Below, piece after piece: positions 52,782-59,124 of a stretch of DNA of 64,000 bases (within the stretch, counting starts at the first letter, position 1; each line of letters starts with the position of its first letter). Under the pieces are notes generated by a model. That model had not been told where the DNA came from and searched no databases. It was given only the letters and a program-made list of their open reading frames with translations. The translations under genes were made by a program, and so were the position numbers. The stretch covers positions 1-64,000 of the forward strand of contig JBILJV010000001.1 of NCBI GenBank assembly GCA_044377005.1, written 5' to 3'. This DNA comes from JABMMZ01 sp044377005. Its GTDB lineage: Bacteria; Bacteroidota; Bacteroidia; NS11-12g; UBA955.

Positions 52782-54587
52782 TTATAATTTTTCCATTTCA
52801 GCCTGAATATAGGCTGTTAGTTTTTCGCCTTTTAATAACCCTTTAGATAACATCGCTAGGTTTAAAGCTTTTTGTGCTATTGAAACCGCTTCGTTTTCTT
52901 CATTTTCTATTAATATTTTGGCTTTAGGATGGTTAATGTTTAATACAGTTTGGTAGCTCAAAGGCATGTTGCCAAACATATTAAATCCATTCATTTTGCT
53001 CATTTCTCTCATTCTTCTGTCGTATTCACTTTCGGTAATAACAATTAATGATTCTTGAGGAGACAAGGCTTCTGCACTAAATTTGATGTCCGTTTGTTGA
53101 TTGGCTTTCTCAAATATAGAAACTAATTTTTTGCTTTCATCTTCGTTCAGTAAAGCAATCGTTGTTGTTTCCACAGCTATTAATCGGTCAAGTGCATCGG
53201 CATCTACTCTTTTACACTGTACTTTTTCATTTTTTTGTTCTAAGTAGCCTGTAAAATGATTGTCTAATGGACCTTCAAATTTTAAAACTTTATAGTCTCT
53301 ACTATTGGCAGCACTTACATAACTGTGTTGTGTTTCGGTATGGTTGGTGTACAACATAATGGTATTGCCGTCTTTGTCTGTTTGGTTTGGTTTTATTGCT
53401 TCTATAAAATCATTTATAGTGTAATATTGCCCTTCGGTAGTTTCCAACAAACAAAAGTCTTTGCCTTTTTCCGCAAATTTTTCGTCACTCAACATGCCAT
53501 ATTTTACAAATAAATCAATGTTTTGCCATTTTGCTTCGTAATCAGTTCTGTTTTGTTTGAAAAGTTCAGTCAATTTATCTGCTACTTTTCTAGTGATGTG
53601 AGAAGTTATTTTCTTAACATTCCCATCGCTTTGTAAACTGCTTCTTGATACATTCAATGGAATGTCAGGTGAGTCTATAACGCCATGTAATAGCATCAAG
53701 AATTCTGGTAAAATATCTTTTACATTGTCAGTGACAAACACTTGGTTGCTGTATAACTGTACTTTGTGTTTTTCTGCTTCTATTGCACTGTCCACTTTAG
53801 GGAAATATAGTATTCCTGTTAAGTTGAAAGGGAAATCAACGTTCAAATGAATCCAGAACAAAGGTGCTTCTGCAAACGGATACAAGGTTTGGTAAAACTT
53901 AACATAATCCTCATCTTTTAAGTCAGCAGGTTTGCTCAACCACAATGGCTTTTCTTCATTGATGATTTTGCCGTCAAACTCAATAGCTACAGGAAGGAAT
54001 TTACAATATTTGGTTAACAGTTGTGATATTTTGTAGTTTTCTAGAAAGTCCAAACTGTCTTCAGCAATGTGTAAGATAATATCGGTTCCTCTTTCGGTTC
54101 TGCTGCCTGATGTTATTGAAAACTGAGTGCTACCATCACATTCCCACAAGGCAGTTTGTGCACCCTCTTTGAAAGATAATGTGTTTATTTGAACCTTGCT
54201 CGCCACCATAAAGGCAGAATAAAATCCAAGTCCAAAATGGCCGATAACATTTGCATCTGCTTTGTCTTTGTATTTTTGAACAAACTCTTCAGCACCCGAA
54301 AAGGCCAATTGGTTGATGTATTTTTCAATTTCTTCTTCAGTCATACCCAATCCATTGTCGCTAATGGTTAAGGTTTTGTTTTCTTTGTCAATGGTAACCT
54401 TAATTTTAAATTCGCCGGTATCCCCTTTAAATTCACCTATACTCGACAATGTTTTTAGTTTATTGCATGCGTCGGTGGCATTGGAAACGAGTTCTCTTAA
54501 AAATATTTCGTGATCACTGTAAAGGAATTTTTTAATGATTGGGAAAATGTTTTCGGTGTTTACGGATATTGAACCTGTTTTACTCAT
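52782..54587 (-). CDS. htpG: Hsp90-family molecular chaperone
   Basis: ATP-dependent chaperone. The N-terminal GHKL ATPase has ELVSNATDACNKL, ISDNGLGMTEEEI and GHFGLGFYSAFMVA. The middle domain includes DNVKDILPEFLMLLHGVIDSPDIPLNVSRSSLQSD with the conserved catalytic-loop Arg. The C-terminal dimerisation domain is present. At 601 residues it is slightly shorter than E. coli HtpG (624). It is divergent from the YdcF-like gene, and a TATTTTTG -7 box lies at 54631-54624. Confidence 0.97.
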   Translation of the reverse strand: MSKTGSISVNTENIFPIIKKFLYSDHEIFLRELVSNATDACNKLKTLSSIGEFKGDTGEFKIKVTIDKENKTLTISDNGLGMTEEEIEKYINQLAFSGAEEFVQKYKDKADANVIGHFGLGFYSAFMVASKVQINTLSFKEGAQTALWECDGSTQFSITSGSRTERGTDIILHIAEDSLDFLENYKISQLLTKYCKFLPVAIEFDGKIINEEKPLWLSKPADLKDEDYVKFYQTLYPFAEAPLFWIHLNVDFPFNLTGILYFPKVDSAIEAEKHKVQLYSNQVFVTDNVKDILPEFLMLLHGVIDSPDIPLNVSRSSLQSDGNVKKITSHITRKVADKLTELFKQNRTDYEAKWQNIDLFVKYGMLSDEKFAEKGKDFCLLETTEGQYYTINDFIEAIKPNQTDKDGNTIMLYTNHTETQHSYVSAANSRDYKVLKFEGPLDNHFTGYLEQKNEKVQCKRVDADALDRLIAVETTTIALLNEDESKKLVSIFEKANQQTDIKFSAEALSPQESLIVITESEYDRRMREMSKMNGFNMFGNMPLSYQTVLNINHPKAKILIENEENEAVSIAQKALNLAMLSKGLLKGEKLTAYIQAEMEKL

Positions 54588-54623
54588 ACTTTTATTTATG
54601 CTTTATCTTGTAAACTTAAGTTT

Positions 54624-54631
54624 CAAAAATA
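54624..54631 (-). promoter_or_regulatory. -7 box of htpG
   Basis: On the minus strand TATTTTTG, matching TAnnTTTG, 36 bp before the htpG ATG. No heat-shock operator was recognised. Confidence 0.45.
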
Positions 54632-54679
54632 GTACCTCCTTGTTTTCTAATGTAATTTTGTCATATTTGCAGACAAATA

Positions 54680-55429
54680 ATGTTTTTCTATCTGTCAAAA
54701 CTGTTGCTTTTTGTCATTAAACCCATGGTTTGGGTTTTGCTGTTTTTATTCTCGGCATGGTTTACCAAAGAGGATGCAAAACGGAAAAGAAGATTAATAA
54801 AGGGCTTACTTATTTTATTCGTTTTTTCAAACGGGGTAATCGTTAATGAATTGGTGTTGTTGTATGAAAGTGAGGGAACCAAAGATTTTAAACCGCGTTA
54901 CGACTATGCCATTGTTTTGGGAGGTTTTAGTAAAATGGATTCTAGTTTAAACAGACCCGTTTTTTATGAAGCAAATGATAGATTGATGCAGGCTCTTAGT
55001 TTGTATTATCAAGGTAAAGTAGGTAAACTAATCATAAGTAGTGGAAGTGGCAGTTTGCTTAAGCAAGATGAAAAAGAAGCCGATGCTATTGCCATGTATC
55101 TTAAAAGTATTAACATTCCCGATTCGGCGATTATTGTTGAAAATAAAAGCAGAAATACGTCAGAAAACATAAAGTACAGTAGCGAAATATTGGATTCACT
55201 CAAAGTTAACAGTACTGTTTTGATTATTTCAAGTGCATGGCATTTGCCAAGGGTACAATTGTGCGAAGAAAATAGAAGCTTTGATTATTTCGCTACCAAT
55301 TACATAGCTGACAGAAAAAGAGATTATAGCATAGATGCCTATATCGTTCCTTCTGTTAAGGCAATGATGATTATGGAGTTAATGATAAAAGAATGGGTAG
55401 GTTATGTAACGTATGCTATAAAACATTAA
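54680..55429 (+). CDS. YdcF/ElyC-like (DUF218) membrane protein
   Basis: A 249-residue protein with two N-terminal membrane helices (about 1-25 and 38-58) and a DUF218 domain. YAIVLGGFSKMD near 75, LIISSGSGSLLKQDEKEADAIAMYL near 115, ENKSRNTSENIKYSSEIL near 155 and LIISSAWHLPRVQLC near 180 are the family's standard blocks. Relatives such as ElyC and SanA affect envelope integrity and peptidoglycan or lipid-carrier metabolism; the reaction is not established. It is followed after 3 nt by an unknown gene. Confidence 0.88.
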   Translation: MFFYLSKLLLFVIKPMVWVLLFLFSAWFTKEDAKRKRRLIKGLLILFVFSNGVIVNELVLLYESEGTKDFKPRYDYAIVLGGFSKMDSSLNRPVFYEANDRLMQALSLYYQGKVGKLIISSGSGSLLKQDEKEADAIAMYLKSINIPDSAIIVENKSRNTSENIKYSSEILDSLKVNSTVLIISSAWHLPRVQLCEENRSFDYFATNYIADRKRDYSIDAYIVPSVKAMMIMELMIKEWVGYVTYAIKH

Positions 55430-55432
55430 AAA

Positions 55433-55906
55433 ATGAAAGTTGAGTCGAGTCATATCATAAAAAAGCAATTATTGAACATGGAACCGGTGGCACTTACCGA
55501 GTTGTGTCTTCGACTAATGAAATATAAAAAAGAGAACAAAGAATTGGTTTCATATTACTTGTTCAACAAAGGCGACGAGGCTGAATATGTGGAAATGGTG
55601 AATAATGAATTAACAGAACTGTTTGAAATGATTCCTAGAAATGGGAAATACAAAGAAGTAAAGCAAATTAGGAAAATACTAAGAATAGCGAACAAACAAA
55701 TCAAGTATTCGGGATTGGCCACCACACAAGTGGAAGTTTTAATGCATTTTACCAAATTACTTAAACCCAAAGTAAAGTCATTGCAAATTTTGTCATTGGA
55801 TAATATGTACATGCAACAACTTAAAAAAATAAACATAGCCATGGGCAAGTTGCACGAGGATTTGCAGTATGACTATTTAAAACAGTTGAGTGAATTGGAG
55901 GGGTAG
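55433..55906 (+). CDS. unknown helical protein
   Basis: A 157-residue, lysine-rich, all-helical protein without signal peptide or membrane segment. Conserved-looking elements include LCLRLMKYKKENKELVSYYLFNK, GDEAEYVEMVNNELTELF and the C-terminal LHEDLQYDYLKQLSELE. I do not recognise the family. The 3-nt gap to the YdcF-like gene implies co-translation. It is the last gene before the accessory island. Confidence 0.78.
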   Translation: MKVESSHIIKKQLLNMEPVALTELCLRLMKYKKENKELVSYYLFNKGDEAEYVEMVNNELTELFEMIPRNGKYKEVKQIRKILRIANKQIKYSGLATTQVEVLMHFTKLLKPKVKSLQILSLDNMYMQQLKKINIAMGKLHEDLQYDYLKQLSELEG

Positions 55907-56015
55907 TGGGGGTTTTATTGAACTACGGAAACCTAATTAAAGGAATTTATTTTATCAAAACCTAATCCGATGATCAGCTTAAGTTTGTAATACAACAAAT
56001 TTTAACGCCTAAATT

Positions 56016-56116
56016 TCAATCAAACACCTTACTACCCACTCTTATCATATTGCTGCCACAATGTATAGCTAGCAAGTAATCACTAACTCATGCTCATGGA
56101 AACGATTTGGAAGTTG
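56016..56116 (-). pseudogene. diverged duplicate of the yggS 3' end
   Basis: About 100 bp align with 58094-58191, the last codons and stop of yggS, with roughly ten substitutions and a 1- to 2-nt length change; for example both contain CCCACTCTTATCATATTGCT. The indel puts stops in the frame, so this copy is non-coding. It lies in the same orientation as yggS. Similarity ends at the yggS stop codon on one side and just past GGAAGT on the other. This is the pattern left when an element integrates into the 3' end of a gene. Confidence 0.88.
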
Positions 56117-56224
56117 TTTTTAAAAATTAAAGCCAAAGTCAGCAAACACAGGGAAGCTTGATATTTCTGGAGCGTTGATGGGGTTATAAACTTAAATCTA
56201 CTTTTTTTAATAAGATTAATTAAG

Positions 56225-56255
56225 AAACAATGCAAGTTATTTACTTGCATTGTTT
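56225..56255. terminator. strong hairpin, probable terminator
   Basis: AAACAATGCAAGT/ACTTGCATTGTTT form a perfect 13-bp stem with loop TATTT. The stem ends in a T-run on the plus strand. On the minus strand it would end the lipoprotein/membrane protein transcript. Confidence 0.7.
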
Positions 56256-56300
56256 TCTTGATTGGATGATATTTACTTTTATCAAAATTATTATATATAA

Positions 56301-56591
56301 TTAGGAAAATATTATAGCTCTCAATATAATAATAACAAATATTAACATTGAATTTAAAACAAATGTTCTCCTTTGCTTTTTATTTAAATTCCCCTTTAAC
56401 CTATTTCTATTAAACAAAACATAGAGAAACAATAGCAAAACAAGATAAATCCATAAATTGGGGACTCCCAGATAATTATTAAATATTGGCATTAATACTA
56501 CTATATCTAAAATGATTACTCTAATAATAAATTCATTTTTAGAAACTTCTTCAATAATTGGGTTATTCTCTTTTTCGTTTGATCTATTCAT
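56301..56591 (-). CDS. small membrane protein of the island
   Basis: A 96-residue protein. A polar acidic N-terminus (1-20) is followed by three hydrophobic segments at about 23-38, 45-61 and 78-95, with a basic loop NRNRLKGNLNKKQRRTF between the last two. No family is recognised. It starts 45 nt after the lipoprotein gene and is certainly in the same transcript direction. Size, topology and position would suit an immunity protein for the upstream product, but that is speculation. Confidence 0.7.
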   Translation of the reverse strand: MNRSNEKENNPIIEEVSKNEFIIRVIILDIVVLMPIFNNYLGVPNLWIYLVLLLFLYVLFNRNRLKGNLNKKQRRTFVLNSMLIFVIIILRAIIFS

Positions 56592-56636
56592 TTGTGTGGT
56601 AATTTTAATTAGAAATTTAAAAAAAAATATTCAAAC

Positions 56637-57347
56637 TCAATTACAAAAAGTATTTATACCACTTGAAGTTAGAAATTCATTTCTTGTTGGATTTAGCAAT
56701 ATACTTCTAAAAGCACTAGGACAATTACCATAATGAGTATCAAGTGCATCATTATAACAAACTCCATGTGCAGCAACACATAATCCAATGCCGATAAAAC
56801 CACCCCCTAATGTAAAACCGGCTGTTATAGCAGCACCAACAATACAAACAGCATAATATCTATCACAAGATTTAATTGCATTTCCTGCGGCTTTACATGC
56901 TTGGGAAACATTAGCTTTGGAAACGTCAGATCTTCCTAAAAGTCCACTAAGATGATTGCCAATAATAATATAATCTTCATCAGTTAAACTTCCAATACTC
57001 ATGTTTTGCAAATTTTGAATACTTGAAGTATACGACGAGATAAATTCATCAAATTCTGGGTTTGATTGAAGTGTAGCATATATTTCATTTGAAGTTAACC
57101 CACTTGATAACATATTTCTCAATTGACAAAATTGTTCATTACTTAAATTATCAAAAGCAATTGATATACTTTTAACATTTAATGCAATATTATAATGTAA
57201 ATTTTGCTCAACCAACAAAGATTCATTAAATAAGTTATTTCCCTTTTGAGAAACCTCCACGATTTTATCATTTTTTGTGGTTTTTTCTTTATTACATGCA
57301 TTAAACATAAGAATAGTAAATACCATTAAAACCAATTTTATTAACAT
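56637..57347 (-). CDS. cysteine-rich lipoprotein with glycine-rich hydrophobic segment
   Basis: A 236-residue protein read from the ATG at 57347, which gives a lipoprotein signal (MLIKLVLMVFTILMFNAC); an in-frame ATG at 57410 would add 21 residues. A polar helical middle (about 25-140) precedes a C-terminal 90-residue part with seven cysteines (QACKAAG, KSCDRYYAVCIVG, GIGLCVAAHGVCYND, GNCPSA, TFCN). It has a membrane-like segment AAITAGFTLGGGFIGIGL. Gly-rich hydrophobic stretches flanked by cysteines recall bacteriocin-like peptides, but I do not recognise a family. Confidence 0.75.
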   Translation of the reverse strand: MLIKLVLMVFTILMFNACNKEKTTKNDKIVEVSQKGNNLFNESLLVEQNLHYNIALNVKSISIAFDNLSNEQFCQLRNMLSSGLTSNEIYATLQSNPEFDEFISSYTSSIQNLQNMSIGSLTDEDYIIIGNHLSGLLGRSDVSKANVSQACKAAGNAIKSCDRYYAVCIVGAAITAGFTLGGGFIGIGLCVAAHGVCYNDALDTHYGNCPSAFRSILLNPTRNEFLTSSGINTFCN

Positions 57348-57422
57348 AGTTTTATGGTTTATTAGACTTAATAGGACTCTTAAATGATTTTTTAAAATGA
57401 ATTTTTTCATGATTTTTTATAT

Positions 57423-57506
57423 TTATATTTTTTGCTTACTCTTGCCTTTTTCAGCATTCAGGGTATCGGGGTCGGGTGAGAGGCCGTCTCTTTTGTTATT
57501 CAACAT
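57423..57506 (-). CDS. possible 27-codon ORF, GC-rich
   Basis: ATG at 57506 to TAA at 57423 encodes 27 residues that include RDGLSPDPDTLNA and end KGKSKQKI. Its middle is clearly richer in G and C than the surrounding DNA (for example GGGGTCGGGTGAGAGGCC on the plus strand), so it stands out as imported or constrained. It lies 75 bp upstream of the lipoprotein gene in the same direction. It may be a small peptide gene or the C-terminal relic of a larger one. Confidence 0.4.
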   Translation of the reverse strand: MLNNKRDGLSPDPDTLNAEKGKSKQKI

Positions 57507-57539
57507 TACAAATGAATATCTATTTTTTTTGATTTAAAA

Positions 57540-57588
57540 GGAATAAATTATTCCATTTTTACTCCATTTTTGGAATAAAGTGGAATAA
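57540..57588. promoter_or_regulatory. GGAATAA operator-like cluster
   Basis: A perfect palindrome GGAATAA-A-TTATTCC (57540-57554) is followed by two more GGAATAA copies at 57572-57578 and 57582-57588, spaced exactly 10 bp start to start. TCCATTTTT is also repeated 11 bp apart between them. The cluster lies between the leftward lipoprotein operon and the rightward XRE remnant, the expected place for regulator binding. Confidence 0.6.
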
Positions 57589-57652
57589 TAATGTCACAAT
57601 AATGCTATATTTTTTAATTCAACTTGTAATTATAATTTTCTGAAATTGAATA

Positions 57653-58073
57653 ATGAAAACGATTGGATTCAACCTGATATAAATAAATATTAAAGAAAGG
57701 CAAACCAAAATTGAACATATTGCTAAATCAATAGGCGTATCAAATGGTGAGTTATCAAAAATATTAAATGGAGAAAGGCTTAATTACTACAAACACATTC
57801 TTGCTATAGCCGATTATTTCAACCTTTCTTTTTTGGAATTAGTAAAAAATGACCTTCCCAATTATTTAAAAAACTTCTCCATCCGAAAACGCTGAGGTGT
57901 TTTTACTCAACAAATACATTGCTCAATGTAATGAAACGATTAGTTCAAAAGATGCCACTTTAAACACCCTTGACAACTTGGTTAAATCTGAACGTGAAGC
58001 CAAAGAAAGCTACAAACGCTAATACGAAAACTGTAAAGAAAAATTAAAACTGGCAGAAGGTAAAAGAATTTGA
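57653..58073 (+). pseudogene. broken XRE-family transcriptional regulator
   Basis: The reading frame from ATG 57653 has a TAA at codon 10 (57680-57682). It then continues as IKERQTKIEHIAKSIGVSNG, then ELSKILNGERLNYYKHILAI, a clear Cro/C1-type helix-turn-helix with the following helix FLELVKNDLPNYLK. Near 57870-57890 a +1 frame change is needed to continue SPSENAEVFLLNKYIAQCNE and a C-terminal coiled coil. A further in-frame TAA (58020-58022) precedes ENCKEKLKLAEGKRI. Three lesions make it a pseudogene, once about 140 residues long. It probably controlled the island. Confidence 0.85.
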
Positions 58074-58093
58074 TTCTATCTGTCTTAATCCCC

Positions 58094-58741
58094 TCACTCA
58101 AACACCTTACTGCCCACTCTTATCATATTGCTGCCACATTGTATGGCTAGCAAGTAATCACCACTCATGCCCATGGAAATGGTTTGGAAGTCGGGGAACA
58201 GATTTAATGCTTTTATGTTGTCGAAATAGTGGCGAAGTTGTTTGAATTCCTTTTCGACTTGCGCTTTATTGTCGGTGTTGCTTGCCATACCCATCAGTCC
58301 CATGATGTTGATGTTTTTAAATTCACTTAATTGAGGGTGTTTGATGAGTGTCATTAATTCTTCTTCTGATAAGCCAAATTTGGTTTCTTCTGAGGCAATA
58401 TAAACTTGTAATAAGCAATTGATGACCCTGTTATTTTTGAGTCCTTGTTTGTTTATTTCTTCCAATAGTTTAAAACTGTCCACACTTTGAATCAAATGAA
58501 TAAACGGCGCAATGTATTTAACCTTGTTGGTTTGTAAATGACCTATTAAATGCCATTTGATATTATCGGGTAAGGCTTCTTTTCTTTCCAACAAAGCTTG
58601 AACTCTGTTTTCAGCAAGGTGTAACATGCCCGCCTCATACACTTGTTTAATTTCTTCGATTGTTCTGTATTTGGAAACAACAACCAAATCAACATTTTGG
58701 CCTATTTCTTGTTTAATTCTTAATATGTTTTCAGCAACCAT
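58094..58741 (-). CDS. yggS: YggS-family PLP-binding protein
   Basis: Pyridoxal-phosphate homeostasis protein of the PLPBP family, cytoplasmic and without known catalysis. The lysine that binds PLP is in VVVSKYRTIEEI (about residue 24). Other family blocks are LAENRVQALLERK, WHLIGHLQTNKVKYI, LMGMASNT and the C-terminal SMGMSGDYLLAIQCGSNMIRVGSKVF. The length of 215 is normal. Its 3' end is the intact member of the direct repeat that bounds the accessory island, so the island inserted without damaging the gene. Confidence 0.95.
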   Translation of the reverse strand: MVAENILRIKQEIGQNVDLVVVSKYRTIEEIKQVYEAGMLHLAENRVQALLERKEALPDNIKWHLIGHLQTNKVKYIAPFIHLIQSVDSFKLLEEINKQGLKNNRVINCLLQVYIASEETKFGLSEEELMTLIKHPQLSEFKNINIMGLMGMASNTDNKAQVEKEFKQLRHYFDNIKALNLFPDFQTISMGMSGDYLLAIQCGSNMIRVGSKVFE

Positions 58742-58749
58742 TATATTTG
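58742..58749 (+). promoter_or_regulatory. -7 box of the DUF4296 gene
   Basis: TATATTTG matches TAnnTTTG 8 bp before the ATG at 58758. It abuts the divergent yggS start. Confidence 0.5.
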
Positions 58750-58757
58750 CAAAATTA

Positions 58758-59114
58758 ATGAAACCTTACGTGTATTTTTTCTTTTTGATTTTTGTGTTTT
58801 CTTCATGCCAATCGGGAGACAAACTCGAGGTGGTAGATTCTAAACCAGATTGGGTAATTGAAGAGAATAAAATGATTGATATCATTATGGATTTAAGGGT
58901 AGTAGAAGCCGCAGTGTATATCAATTCCAATCAAGCGCCAAGAAACAAAACCAAAGATTGGGAGTTTGTTATGAAAAAACACCAAGTCGTTGACAGTGTT
59001 TTTATAAAAAGTCACGAGTATTATGCTGGATATCCTCAAGTTCTCTCTGGAATGTACGAGAGAGTGATTGATAGATTAAGCGAAATGCAAGCCGAAAATT
59101 ACGAAAATCAATAA
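58758..59114 (+). CDS. DUF4296 lipoprotein
   Basis: A 118-residue Bacteroidota lipoprotein. The ATG at 58758 gives signal MKPYVYFFFLIFVFSSC with Cys 17 as the lipidation site. The family pattern follows: KMIDIIMDLRVVEAAV, then a polar segment, FVMKKHQVVDSVFIKSHEYYAGYP and a helix MYERVIDRLSEM. Function is unknown. It lies 10 nt before mutS2 and is probably cotranscribed. Confidence 0.87.
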   Translation: MKPYVYFFFLIFVFSSCQSGDKLEVVDSKPDWVIEENKMIDIIMDLRVVEAAVYINSNQAPRNKTKDWEFVMKKHQVVDSVFIKSHEYYAGYPQVLSGMYERVIDRLSEMQAENYENQ

Positions 59115-59124
59115 GTAAATCTGA

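Larger units (their letters stand above)
55907..56300. other. non-coding region at the left edge of the accessory island
   Basis: 394 bp without an intact gene. It contains the diverged yggS 3'-end copy (56016-56116) and a strong hairpin (56225-56255). I see nothing recognisable at 55907-56015 or 56117-56221. Confidence 0.6.
56016..58191. mobile_element. small accessory island bounded by yggS-end repeats
   Basis: Between the diverged and the intact yggS 3' ends lie about 2 kb that hold a lipoprotein gene, a small membrane protein gene, a 27-codon ORF, an operator-like cluster and a broken XRE regulator. Low gene density, decay and the flanking duplication mark it as an acquired segment. There is no integrase or transposase, so mobility is inferred from structure only. 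Confidence 0.55.

Noticed and set aside
52383..52787. 134-codon plus-strand ORF across trxA and its upstream gap
   Set aside because: It is mostly antisense to thioredoxin, and the product shows no recognisable domain.
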